A stretch of DNA of 64,000 bases from UBA5018 sp947463165 (GTDB lineage Bacteria; Cyanobacteriota; Cyanobacteriia; PCC-6307; Cyanobiaceae): the NCBI GenBank assembly GCA_943371245.1, contig CALRTY020000003.1:1-64000 (forward strand), in the 5' to 3' direction. The translations under genes and the position numbers were made by a program. Position 1 is the first letter of the stretch; every line of letters begins with the position of its first letter. The notes under the pieces are model-generated. The model had not been told where the DNA came from. It made no database searches and worked only from the letters and a program-made list of their open reading frames with translations. This document shows positions 15,068 to 23,382 of this stretch, piece by piece.

Positions 15068-16234
15068 TCAGGGTTTTGCGCAAACCCCCAGCACAGTCGG
15101 CCGGGAAGCTCCGGTTACGGCCGGGGCCGAACCAGGCTGGCCCAGCTGGTGCCACCAGGCCAGGAGGGCGAAGGCCAGGGCCTCGCGCTGCGCCTCGTTA
15201 ATACCCAGTTCAGCCAGGGATCGCACGACCGTGCCGGGGCAACGCCTTTGCAACTGCTCCATCAGCAGCAGGTTGCGGGCACCCCCGCCAGCCACCAACA
15301 GCTCCAGCGGTGTGGGGCCGCCCTTGAGGTCCTGGGCCACCACGGCGGCAGTGAAGGCCGTCAGGGTGGCCAGGGCATCAGCGGCATCGAGACCAAGGCC
15401 GGAGCTGGCGGCCCTGCGGCCCAGGTCGGCCAGACGGATTTCCAGGTCGCTGGCACCAAATAGTTCCCGGCCGGTGGACTTGGGGGGAGCCTGCTGGAAA
15501 TAGGGGGCCTGCAGCCAGTGCTCGATTAATTGCTCATCGATCTGGCCGCGGCGGGCCCAGGCCCCATCGGCGTCCCAGAGCAGTTCGCCGCCGCTGAAGC
15601 GCTGCACCGCCAGATCCAGGAGGCTGTTGGCCGGACCGCAGTCCCAGCCCAGCACTGGCTGGTGTCGATCCGGGCCCAGAGCCGGCGGCAGCAGGGTGAG
15701 ATTGGCGATCCCCCCCAGGTTGAGCAGGGCCCGCCAGCCGCCGATGCGGCCCAGCAGGGCTTCATCGCAGGGGGGCACCAGCGGCGCTCCCTGGCCCCCC
15801 AAGGCCAAATCGGCCGCTCGAAAGTCGAATACCACAGGCTTGCCTAGCAGGCTGGCCAGTAGCGGCGCCTGCAACAGCTGCCAACTGGCGCCTCGGCGGC
15901 TCTGGTCATCGGCCTGGCCAGCGCCGCAGGGGGGGCGGTGCCAGATGGTTTGGCCGTGGCAACCCACCAGCTGGGCCAGGCCCCAGGGGTCGCAGGCCTG
16001 GGCGGCGGCGGCCTGGGCCTCCGTAACCGCTTCTGCCAACTCCAGCAGGGCGGCGGCACTGCTGGCTTGGCCCTGGCCGATGGCCACCAGCTGCTGGCGC
16101 AGCTTGGTGGGGTAGGCCAGGCTGGCGCTATGGAGGATGCGCCAGCGGGGGCGCTGGGCTGGGCCCGAGAACTCGGCGAGTACAGCGTCGACGCCGTCGG
16201 CGCTGGTGCCGCTCATCAGCCCCAACACCCGCAT
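15068..16234 (-). CDS. anmK: Anhydro-N-acetylmuramic acid kinase
   Basis: A 388-residue cytoplasmic sugar kinase that cleaves and phosphorylates 1,6-anhydro-MurNAc from peptidoglycan turnover, giving MurNAc-6-phosphate. The N-terminus RVLGLMSGTSADGVDAVL is the hallmark of AnmK. Further matches are GCHGQTIWHRP, NLGGIANLTLL, GWDCGPANSLLD and the C-terminal VAGGGARNLLLMEQLQ. The ATG at 16234 places this motif at the start. The frame is open a further 26 codons upstream but that part has no family character. The peroxiredoxin gene ends 74 bases upstream on the same strand. Confidence 0.93.
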   Translation of the reverse strand: MRVLGLMSGTSADGVDAVLAEFSGPAQRPRWRILHSASLAYPTKLRQQLVAIGQGQASSAAALLELAEAVTEAQAAAAQACDPWGLAQLVGCHGQTIWHRPPCGAGQADDQSRRGASWQLLQAPLLASLLGKPVVFDFRAADLALGGQGAPLVPPCDEALLGRIGGWRALLNLGGIANLTLLPPALGPDRHQPVLGWDCGPANSLLDLAVQRFSGGELLWDADGAWARRGQIDEQLIEHWLQAPYFQQAPPKSTGRELFGASDLEIRLADLGRRAASSGLGLDAADALATLTAFTAAVVAQDLKGGPTPLELLVAGGGARNLLLMEQLQRRCPGTVVRSLAELGINEAQREALAFALLAWWHQLGQPGSAPAVTGASRPTVLGVCAKP

Positions 16235-16308
16235 GGGGGGGGCGCTCAAGAGCGGCGGGGATCGCCTCCCGGGGAGCCCCGGCCGCTCCGCCGGTTTGGC
16301 GGCCCAGA

Positions 16309-16947
16309 TCACTTGTTGGGCTGGGGGGTTAGGCGCAGGTAGGGCTTGATTTCAGTGACGCCCTTGGGGAACTTGATCCGGGCCTGATCGGTGGGGATGG
16401 AGGGCACCACCACACAGTCTTCGCCGTCCTTCCAGTTGACTGGCGTGGCTACGGAGTGGGAATCGGTGAGCTGCAGGGAGTCGATTACCCGCAGAATTTC
16501 ATCGAAGTTGCGGCCGGTGCTGGCGGGGTAGGTGATCTGCAGGCGCAGCTTCTTGTTGGGGTCGATCACGAACACCGACCGCACCGTGAGGTTGTTTAGC
16601 GAATTCGGATGGATCATCCCGTAAAGTTCTGCTACGGTTTTGTCCTGATCGGCGAGGATCGGATAATCCACCGTGGTGGCTTGGGTTTCATTGATGTCGC
16701 CAATCCAGCCCTTGTGGCTCTCGGCGGAATCGACACTCAAGGCGATCGTCTTGACGTTGCGCTTGTCCCATTCGGCCCGCAGCCGCGCCACTTCACCCAG
16801 CTCGGTGGTGCAGACAGGGGTGTAGTCGGCGGGATGGGAAAACAGCACCACCCAGCTGTCGGCGGCGAAGTCGTAGAGGTTGATCGGACCCAATTGGGAT
16901 TCCTGGGTGAAATCTGGAACCGTGTCACCGAGCTGCAGGGCTGCCAT
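16309..16947 (-). CDS. 1-Cys peroxiredoxin (Prx6 type)
   Basis: A 212-residue peroxiredoxin that reduces hydrogen peroxide and organic hydroperoxides. The active-site motif is FSHPADYTPVCTTELG with peroxidatic Cys at about residue 46. The Prx6-type C-terminal domain is present (GEDCVVVPSIPTDQA and FPKGVTEIKPYLR). Length and motifs fit the 1-Cys group of cyanobacteria. The upstream region contains the 16-bp array at 17131-17258. Confidence 0.93.
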   Translation of the reverse strand: MAALQLGDTVPDFTQESQLGPINLYDFAADSWVVLFSHPADYTPVCTTELGEVARLRAEWDKRNVKTIALSVDSAESHKGWIGDINETQATTVDYPILADQDKTVAELYGMIHPNSLNNLTVRSVFVIDPNKKLRLQITYPASTGRNFDEILRVIDSLQLTDSHSVATPVNWKDGEDCVVVPSIPTDQARIKFPKGVTEIKPYLRLTPQPNK

Positions 16948-17130
16948 GGGTCTGGGGGAAAGGGGGGTAAGACAGGATCGCGAACAGAGGGGCTGAACAG
17001 CCCAATCGTTCGCTTACGAGCATAGCTCGGTAAACGCGTCGGGAATGGGTTTTCGCCGCTGGCCTCTGGGGCCCATGCTTCTAAGTTTGGTACGACAGGG
17101 CTTGGCTGGATTCCCCGCCCCAGTGCCGTT

Positions 17131-17258
17131 GTATTTTGTTTCCATTGTATTTCATGCTCGCTATATTTCGGGCCCGCTATATTTCATGCCCCCTGCATTT
17201 CACGTCTACTGCATTTCGCATCTGCTGTATTTCACGCCCATTCTATTTCGCATCCCCC
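17131..17258. repeat. 16-bp tandem array, 8 exact-length copies
   Basis: Eight units of exactly 16 bp with consensus n(t)atttcrygyccnct: gtattttgtttccatt, gtatttcatgctcgct, atatttcgggcccgct, atatttcatgccccct, gcatttcacgtctact, gcatttcgcatctgct, gtatttcacgcccatt, ctatttcgcatccccc. It lies in the 326-bp gap between the peroxiredoxin start and the hflX stop. Apart from the array I see nothing in that gap. Confidence 0.9.
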
Positions 17259-17273
17259 GTAGTTGGCGGCCTG

Positions 17274-19019
17274 TTATTTGGTCGCCGGCTCAGCGGGCCA
17301 GTGCCGCAGTGCTTGGCGCAGGTGCTGTAAGCCCAGCCCATCGGTGGCAGAGGCAAATAACACGTCTGGCTCCAGGCTGCGAGCCCGCTCCAGTTCGGCG
17401 GCAGGGCAGCGGTCGATCTGGTTGCCCAGCAGCCTTCGCGGCGTGCTGGTGCCCAGCTCGTCGAGAATGGCGTGCACGGTGCGCCATTGCTCGGGCCAGG
17501 CCGGATCGGCCAGATCCACCACGATCAGCAGCCCATCGGCCTCCAGGGTTTCTTCCAAAGTGGAACGGAAAGCTTCCACCAGCGGCGGCGGCAGGTCGCG
17601 GATGAAGCCCACCGTGTCGGTGATCAGCGCCGTTTCGCATGGCCCCCCCCGGGGATCGGGCAAATCCAGCCGCCGGGTGGTGGGATCCAAGGTGGCAAAC
17701 AGCTTGTTGGCGGCCAACACCGGCGCACCGCCGCTGGCGCGGGTGAGGGCGTTGAGCAGGGAGCTCTTGCCGGCGTTGGTGTAGCCCACCAGGGCAAATC
17801 GCCGCAGGCCCTGGCGACCCCGCCGCAGCCGCTCGCGATGTTCGCCCAGCTGCCGGGCGTCTCGTTGCAGCCGCTCGATGCGGCGGGCGATGGCGCGGCG
17901 ATCTTTTTCCAGCTGGGTTTCCCCTGGACCGCGGGTGCCGATGCCGCCGCCCTGGCGGGACAGGCTCAGGCCCCGGCCGCTGAGCCGAGGCAGGCGATAG
18001 CGCAGTTGGGCCAGCTCCACCTGCAGCCTGCCGGCGGCGCTGGCGGCCCGCTGGGCAAAGATGTCGAGGATCAGCTCGCTGCGGTCACTCACCGGCAAAT
18101 CCAGTAGCCGCTCCAGGTTGCGGGCCTGCACTGGGGTGAGTTCCCGGTCCGTGACCACCAGCGTGGCGCCCAGGCGCCTGGCCTCCAGCGCCGCATCGCT
18201 GAGTTTGCCCTCCCCCCAGATCGTCTGGGGTGAAATCAGGCTGCGGCGCTGTTCCACCACGCCCACCGGTTCGGCGCCGGCACTGCGCACCAGCCCCTCC
18301 AGCTCGCCGATCAGACGCTGGGCCGCCTGGCGATCCCCGGGCGTGAGGGCCAGCAGCAGCACCCGCTCCACCCCGGGCGCTGAGCTTTGGCGCTGCCCTT
18401 GCTCGCTGCCGCCCCCTGGCCTGGTGGCTGCCCGATCGTTGCCACTTCTGCCGGGGCTACCACTGCCGGGGCCACTGCTGCCGGGGCTGGCGGTGGCTGG
18501 AGCGGCGACCAGGCTGAGTAGATCGCGCTCGCAGAGCCCGGCCAGGTCCCCCTGCTCCAGCAGCTGCCAAGGATCTGCCGCCGAGGCCGCCGCCGTGAGT
18601 AGTTGGGCTGGCCAATTGCCGCCCGGCTGGGCCTGGTCGGCGAAGCGCAGCCAGAACTGGGGGGCCAGATCCAGACCCACGATTCCCTCCTGCCGGCCGG
18701 GTTGCAGTTGCTTGCTGCGACCACAGCAGCTCAGCAGCCGCCAATCGCTGCCCTGGCGCCGTTGGGAGCCGGGCAGCTTTTCCAGCAGTTGGCCCGACTG
18801 CTCCAGGGGGCCCACCCACAGCAGTCGGGCCAGGCCGCGGCCATCCACCACCAGGGTGAGTGGTAGTTCCAGCTCGCGACTTTCGGCCCCGAGGCGCTGC
18901 AGGGTGAGCAGATCTGCGGCCCCATCGAGGGGATGGCGGCGATGGCACAGCTGCTCCAGCCGTCTTCGCTGGGAGGGGCGCAGCCCCGCAGTACGGCCAG
19001 CCAGGGTGCCCTGCTTCAA
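17274..19019 (-). CDS. hflX: Ribosome-associated GTPase HflX
   Basis: A 581-residue GTPase of the HflX family, which binds the large ribosomal subunit and rescues or splits stalled ribosomes. The HflX N-terminal domain includes TPVQARNLERLL and the ERLDIFAQRA-type segment. A coiled region (GPGETQLEKDRR) leads into the G domain with G1 GYTNAGKSSLLNAL, G2/G3 around DTVGFIRDLPP, and G4 LGNQIDRC. It is longer than the usual 400-450 residues because of an N-terminal part of roughly 150 residues, also seen in cyanobacterial HflX, and a Gly/Ser/Pro-rich loop near residues 172-205. Its start overlaps the next upstream gene by four bases (ATGA). Confidence 0.93.
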   Translation of the reverse strand: MKQGTLAGRTAGLRPSQRRRLEQLCHRRHPLDGAADLLTLQRLGAESRELELPLTLVVDGRGLARLLWVGPLEQSGQLLEKLPGSQRRQGSDWRLLSCCGRSKQLQPGRQEGIVGLDLAPQFWLRFADQAQPGGNWPAQLLTAAASAADPWQLLEQGDLAGLCERDLLSLVAAPATASPGSSGPGSGSPGRSGNDRAATRPGGGSEQGQRQSSAPGVERVLLLALTPGDRQAAQRLIGELEGLVRSAGAEPVGVVEQRRSLISPQTIWGEGKLSDAALEARRLGATLVVTDRELTPVQARNLERLLDLPVSDRSELILDIFAQRAASAAGRLQVELAQLRYRLPRLSGRGLSLSRQGGGIGTRGPGETQLEKDRRAIARRIERLQRDARQLGEHRERLRRGRQGLRRFALVGYTNAGKSSLLNALTRASGGAPVLAANKLFATLDPTTRRLDLPDPRGGPCETALITDTVGFIRDLPPPLVEAFRSTLEETLEADGLLIVVDLADPAWPEQWRTVHAILDELGTSTPRRLLGNQIDRCPAAELERARSLEPDVLFASATDGLGLQHLRQALRHWPAEPATK

Positions 19020-19657
19020 GGGCGGCGCACCATCAGGCAGCGGATGCCGGCGGCTTGGGCGCCCAGCTCATCTTCCGGGCTGTCCCCCACGTGCCACACC
19101 TGGTGGGCTTCCAGCCCCAGGATTTGGAGGGCCCGCTGGAAGGGCACTGGATCGGGCTTGGCCGCTCCCACCTGGCTGGAAATCACCAGGGCATCCAGGG
19201 CCTCGGCCAGCCCCAGGTCGGCCAGTAGAACCGGCAGTCGGCTGTCGAAGTTGCTCACCACCGCCAACTTCAAGGGGCGGCTGCGCCAACGCTCCAGACA
19301 GGCCGGCACCTCCGGAAACACCTGCCATAGGGCCGCGTCGGCGAACCGCTCGAACAGACTTTCCACCAGCCCGGCAGGCAGCTCGTCGGCCTTGACTTGG
19401 CCAGTGGCGGCCAGGCAGGCGCCGATGCGGGCCCCCCACCAGTCCAGCTCCGCTTGGCGCAATTGCTTGCCCTCCAGGCCCGGAAAGGCCAGGGGTGGTG
19501 CCTGGCGGTAGATGCGGGGAAACACCCGATCGATCGCCGCCGGCTCCAGGCTGAGGCCAAAGTTGGCGGCCAGCTCGGCATAGGTGTGGCCCAGCGAACG
19601 GCGCAGGCCGATCAGGGTGCCCATGGCATCGAGCAGCAGGGCCCGGGGCGCCTTCAT
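19016..19657 (-). CDS. HAD-superfamily hydrolase
   Basis: A 213-residue HAD-like hydrolase of the HDHD3/dREG-2-like group. Motif I is LLLDAMGTLIGL, where the usual second Asp is replaced by Met, as in that subgroup. Motif II is VVSNFDS, the motif III Lys is in GAAKPDPVPF, and motif IV is HVGDSPEDELGAQAAG. It is likely a phosphatase with reduced or altered activity; the substrate is unknown. It overlaps hflX by 4 bases at its 3' end and overlaps the NDH-2 gene by 4 bases at its 5' end, so the three genes are probably co-transcribed and translationally coupled. Confidence 0.82.
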   Translation of the reverse strand: MKAPRALLLDAMGTLIGLRRSLGHTYAELAANFGLSLEPAAIDRVFPRIYRQAPPLAFPGLEGKQLRQAELDWWGARIGACLAATGQVKADELPAGLVESLFERFADAALWQVFPEVPACLERWRSRPLKLAVVSNFDSRLPVLLADLGLAEALDALVISSQVGAAKPDPVPFQRALQILGLEAHQVWHVGDSPEDELGAQAAGIRCLMVRRP

Positions 19658-20838
19658 CGGCCCCAGTCGGCCAGCCAGCCGGCCGCCACCTTGAGCTGGT
19701 GGGGTCTGCCCGGCAGGCGGGCGAGATAGGCGAGGCGACGCAGCAGAAAAGCTGGTTTACCAGCCAGGGTGAGGCCTTGGCCAGTGACGCTGGCCTCGCC
19801 GATGCCAAGGCTGAGCATCTCGCCGAGATCCTGGAACTGGAATGGTTCCTGGGGCTCGCCGGCGGCGGCGCGCATCAGGTTGTTGGCTAGGCACTCGGCC
19901 TGCTGGAAGGCGACCTGGGCCGTGGTGGGCAGGGGCTGAAGCCCATCGTCTCGATCCTGGTCGCTGGCTTGGGGGGCCAGGGCCGCCACATCGCCAAGGG
20001 CATAGATATTGGCGCTGTGGAGCAGTCGCAGTTCTGGGCTGACCCAGAGGCGGCCGCGGCGGTCGCTGGCGGCGGCCGGGCTGATCGGCGGCGGCTGTAG
20101 GCGCAGACCAGCGGTCCAGATGGTGGCATCCACCGCCAGGGTTTGCCCCCCCGCCAGCCGTAATTGATCGGCCTCCACCGCCTGCACCGCCGTGGCGGTG
20201 TGCAGGCGCACATTGCGCCGTTGCAGGGATGCCAGGGCCTGCTCCCGGTTGAAGGCCCGCGCCTGGGGCAGGGCGGTGGGTCCCTGCTCGATCAGGGCGA
20301 TCGTGGCGGCGCCAGCCAGCAGATCGGCCAGCTTGCAGGCCAGTTCCACCCCACTGGGGCCCGCACCGACGATGGCAATGCGCTGCTGGGCGCCTCGTCG
20401 TTGCCGCAAAGTTTCGACCAGCTGATTCAGGCGCTCCACATCGGCCAGGGTGCGGAAGAACAGGCCATGCTCCTGGGCCCCGGGCACCCCGAAGGTTTCA
20501 TTCCCCCCCCCGGTGGCCAGCACCAGCTGGCTGAACTGGAGGCTGCGGCCGCTGGCCATGTGCACCTGATGGCTGTTGGCGTCTACCGCCGTGACCCGAT
20601 CCCGCAGCCAGGCCACGCCACGGCCGGCGAGCAGGGCGTCGTAGCGGGGGCAAATTTCCCAGCTGCGCAGCTCGCCGCTGAGCAGCTCGTAGAGCAGGGG
20701 CAAGAACAGGAAGCGCTCGCCCGGTTCGATCAACAGGATCGGCGGGTGATGGCGCTTGCTGGCCAGGGCCAGGGCCGTGTAGAGACCTCCGAAGCCACCA
20801 CCGGCGATTACCACAGGTTTTGACACGCCTGCTGTCAC
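19654..20838 (-). CDS. Type II NAD(P)H dehydrogenase-like FAD oxidoreductase
   Basis: A 394-residue pyridine nucleotide-disulfide oxidoreductase-fold protein of the NDH-2 family, which passes electrons from NAD(P)H to quinone without pumping protons. The FAD-binding fold is VVIAGGGFGGLYTALAL (about residues 9-25), the NAD-binding fold is RIAIVGAGPSGVELACKLAD (about 154-173), and there is a conserved YALGDVAAL near the second FAD site. No membrane span is obvious; NDH-2 binds by an amphipathic C-terminus. Its start is only 12 bases from the divergent cysH start. Confidence 0.87.
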   Translation of the reverse strand: MTAGVSKPVVIAGGGFGGLYTALALASKRHHPPILLIEPGERFLFLPLLYELLSGELRSWEICPRYDALLAGRGVAWLRDRVTAVDANSHQVHMASGRSLQFSQLVLATGGGNETFGVPGAQEHGLFFRTLADVERLNQLVETLRQRRGAQQRIAIVGAGPSGVELACKLADLLAGAATIALIEQGPTALPQARAFNREQALASLQRRNVRLHTATAVQAVEADQLRLAGGQTLAVDATIWTAGLRLQPPPISPAAASDRRGRLWVSPELRLLHSANIYALGDVAALAPQASDQDRDDGLQPLPTTAQVAFQQAECLANNLMRAAAGEPQEPFQFQDLGEMLSLGIGEASVTGQGLTLAGKPAFLLRRLAYLARLPGRPHQLKVAAGWLADWGR

Positions 20839-20850
20839 CGCACTGCCTCT

Positions 20851-21684
20851 ATGAACCCTAACCAGATGGGCTGGCCCCCTTCCCAGATGCTGATGGCAGC
20901 AGGTAATGATGGCTTGATGGCGACAGCGCTTTTACCCACTCTGCCCAAGGACCGCAACGACTGCGCCCTCGACCAGGCGGTCGCCTGCGCTGAGCTGGAG
21001 CCGATGAGCCCCCAGGAGCGCTTGATCTGGGCCAGGACTCGCTTTGGCGAGCGCTTTGCAATGACCACAAGCTTCGGCATTCAGGCGGCGGTATTGCTGC
21101 ATATGGCCAGTGAGGTGGCCAAGCGTTTCGGCACTGCGCTGCCCGTCATCTGGGTGGATACGGGCTACCTACCCCCCGAGACCTACCAATACGCCGAGCT
21201 GTTGAGCGATCGATTGAAGCTTGATCTGCACGTGGCCCAAGCCAGCTGCAGCCCGGCGCGGATGGAGGCATTGCGGGGCCAGTTGTGGAACACAGGTCGG
21301 CTGGAAGATCTGGAGCTTTACAACTACATCCGCAAGGTGGAACCGCTCGATCAGCTGCTGGAAGAGCTGCAGGTAGCCTGCTGGGCCAGTGGTGTGCGGC
21401 TTCAACAGACAGAGCATCGCCAGGGAATGCGGCACCTTGAGGCGGTGCGCCAGCGCTGGTCGCTGCGACCGCTGCTGAATTGGACAAATAAGGATATTTT
21501 TTACTATATGCAGGACCATGACCTGCCCCAGCACCCTCTATTTGAGAAGGGTTATTCAACGGTGGGGGACTGGCACTCCAGCGGCCCAGATGGCTTGGAA
21601 GCCAGCGGTCGTGCCACCCGCTTTGGCGGGCTCAAGCAGGAGTGCGGCATTCACTTGCCCGGCCTGATGGGCGAGGGCATCTGA
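20851..21684 (+). CDS. cysH: Phosphoadenylyl-sulfate reductase
   Basis: A 277-residue thioredoxin-dependent PAPS reductase of assimilatory sulfate reduction, converting PAPS to sulfite. Motifs: TTSFGIQAAVLLHM (nucleotide loop), VIWVDTGYLPPETYQYAE, LLNWTNKDIFYYM, HPLFEKGYSTVGDWHS, and the C-terminal catalytic cysteine in LKQECGIHLPG. It lacks the double Cys-Cys pairs of the [4Fe-4S] APS reductases, so PAPS is the expected substrate. The first about 40 residues are not conserved in character and a start at Met14 or Met23 is possible. coaX overlaps its 3' end. Confidence 0.92.
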   Translation: MNPNQMGWPPSQMLMAAGNDGLMATALLPTLPKDRNDCALDQAVACAELEPMSPQERLIWARTRFGERFAMTTSFGIQAAVLLHMASEVAKRFGTALPVIWVDTGYLPPETYQYAELLSDRLKLDLHVAQASCSPARMEALRGQLWNTGRLEDLELYNYIRKVEPLDQLLEELQVACWASGVRLQQTEHRQGMRHLEAVRQRWSLRPLLNWTNKDIFYYMQDHDLPQHPLFEKGYSTVGDWHSSGPDGLEASGRATRFGGLKQECGIHLPGLMGEGI

Positions 21685-22511
21685 ACTGCTGGCTGCTGAT
21701 TGGCAATAGTCGCTGGCACTGGGCTTATCAGGCCGCTACTGGGATTCGTGAATATGTTGATGAGAGCCCAGCGGCGGGCCTGGCGCGGCTGCAGGCCTGG
21801 GCGGACCGGCAGCTGCTCGGCTGGGCGGCAGTGGGCCCGGTGCCCCCCCAGGCTGGCCTGGATCCAAGCCGCCGCCTGACCCTCCCTGATGTGCCCCTGG
21901 CCGGGCTGCCCCCCTGGCTTGGCGTAGACAGGGCATTGGTGGGCTGGCAGGCCTGGCGCAGCACCGCTGCCGGATCGGCGGTGCTGGTGGCCGATGCGGG
22001 CACGGTCTTGAGCCTCACCTGTGTGGATCGCCGCGGGCGGTTTGTTGGCGGCCGGCTAATGGCTGGCGCCGCCCTGCAGTTGCGGGCCCTGAACGCCGGC
22101 ACCGCCAACCTGCCCCCTCCGGCTGGGCAATTGCTGCTGGATCCAGATCCCTGGCCCCAGGCCACGGTGGCGGCGATGCAGGCCGGCGTGCTGCGGGGGC
22201 TGGCCGCCGCCCTCAATGCCGCAGCCGAGGAAAGAATTTTAATTCCTTCAGACTCGGATGTAAGTGCTACTGGTAAATGTGTTGATAAATGTGTGGATAA
22301 AGGTGCTGATGAATGTGCTGATAAATGTGTTGATGAATATGTTGATAAAGGGGTTGATGAATGGAGTCTGTGGCTCGCCGGCGGCGATGGCCCCCTGTTG
22401 GCACCGTTGCTGAAAGCGTCGCGCCGCTCTTGGCGGTTGGCCCCGAATCTGGCCCTCGATGCCCTGGCGAGTCTTACCTTGGCGAGTCTTAAGCCAGGCC
22501 CAGATCCTTGA
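21642..22511 (+). CDS. coaX: Type III pantothenate kinase with tandem-repeat insert
   Basis: Pantothenate kinase of the CoaX type, first step of coenzyme A synthesis. N-terminal LLIGNSRWHWA is the cyanobacterial form of the ATP-binding DxGN motif. VLVADAGTVLSLTCVD is the central motif, followed by GGRLMAGAALQLRAL and GVLRGLAAALN. Between this and the C-terminal GGDGPLLAPLL lies an insert of seven tetrapeptide repeats of the form (K/E)(C/G/Y)(V/A)D made by a 12-bp tandem array. The start is uncertain: a GTG at 21642 inside cysH is the only standard start; a CTG near 21681 would begin just before the conserved part. The 3' end overlaps bcp by 23 bases, tail to tail. Confidence 0.83.
   Translation: MRHSLARPDGRGHLNCWLLIGNSRWHWAYQAATGIREYVDESPAAGLARLQAWADRQLLGWAAVGPVPPQAGLDPSRRLTLPDVPLAGLPPWLGVDRALVGWQAWRSTAAGSAVLVADAGTVLSLTCVDRRGRFVGGRLMAGAALQLRALNAGTANLPPPAGQLLLDPDPWPQATVAAMQAGVLRGLAAALNAAAEERILIPSDSDVSATGKCVDKCVDKGADECADKCVDEYVDKGVDEWSLWLAGGDGPLLAPLLKASRRSWRLAPNLALDALASLTLASLKPGPDP
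22275..22358 (+). repeat. 12-bp tandem array inside coaX, 7 copies
   Basis: Units in order: aaatgtgttgat, aaatgtgtggat, aaaggtgctgat, gaatgtgctgat, aaatgtgttgat, gaatatgttgat, aaaggggttgat. Each encodes four residues. The AT-rich array contrasts with the GC-rich kinase gene around it. Confidence 0.92.
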
Positions 22512-22956
22512 GGATGTCGTCGGCCATGGTTTCAGATTTTACTTTGGTATAGATTTTTTCTATCTTGCCTTCGGCATCGATCACGAAGGTGTGGCGCATC
22601 ATTCCCATGTATTCACGACCCATCATTTTCTTTAGGCCGTAGCTGCCGTAGCTGCTGGCCACGGCACAGGGCTCGGCGTCGGTGAGCAGCGGGAAGGGGA
22701 GGCTGAACTTGGCGATGAACTTGGTATGGCTAGCGGCATTGTCCTTGCTGATGCCAATCACCTGGATGCCATGCTGTTTGAAGGCGTTCCACTGATCACG
22801 AAAATTGCAGGCCTCCTTGGTACAGCCAGGCGTGTCATCTTTGGGATAAAAATAAATCACTACCCGCTGTCCTACCAAGTCGGCGAGGTTGACCACTTGG
22901 CCGTCCTGGTCGGGCAGGCTGAAGGCTGGGGCGGCATCTCCGATCTCTAGGGCCAT
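22489..22956 (-). CDS. bcp: Thioredoxin-dependent peroxiredoxin Bcp/PrxQ
   Basis: A 155-residue PrxQ-type peroxidase. The active site is PKDDTPGCTKEACNFRD: peroxidatic Cys at about residue 45 and, five residues on, the resolving Cys typical of PrxQ. Other family stretches are FSLPDQDGQVVNLADL at the N-terminus and MRHTFVIDAEGKI near the end. It reduces hydroperoxides using thioredoxin. The start at 22956 is supported by the family N-terminus MALEIGDAAPAF. Confidence 0.94.
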   Translation of the reverse strand: MALEIGDAAPAFSLPDQDGQVVNLADLVGQRVVIYFYPKDDTPGCTKEACNFRDQWNAFKQHGIQVIGISKDNAASHTKFIAKFSLPFPLLTDAEPCAVASSYGSYGLKKMMGREYMGMMRHTFVIDAEGKIEKIYTKVKSETMADDILKDLGLA

Positions 22957-23137
22957 GGGGCATTGGTAACAGTGCCCTGAGCCTAGGTGGTCCGCTGGGA
23001 GCCAGGGTGTGCGCCCAATCCCCCAGGGGCAAGGGCGCTACCAAGTCAGGCAGCCCTAATCGACGCCGTAGTTAGCCAGCCTACTTAAGTCAGCGCTGAT
23101 GTAAGCGGCACCTACTGGGCAGATGCGGTTCATTTAG

Positions 23138-23209
23138 GCAGATTCTGGAAAGCTAGGCAGATTCTGGAAAGGCAGGCAGATTCTGGAAAGGCAGGCAGAT
23201 TCTGGAATT
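23138..23209. repeat. 19-bp tandem array, 3.7 nearly identical copies
   Basis: Units gcagattctggaaagctag, gcagattctggaaaggcag, gcagattctggaaaggcag, then gcagattctgga. Two units are identical, so the expansion is recent. It sits in the 426-bp gap (22957-23382) upstream of the secreted-protein gene; the rest of the gap shows nothing recognised. Confidence 0.92.
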
Positions 23210-23382
23210 GCACGATTAATGCAGACACGCTGTTGACTTATTCTAACTCGCTAGGGCTGGACGAAGTTGCTTGGCCAACTGAATGTTCCACTCATGCATC
23301 AAACTCGCTGCGAAAATTTGATGGATCGTGCGGAGGCGTTGCAGCTGGCTAGATTCCTCATTGAAGCGGCTACTTTTCATTC

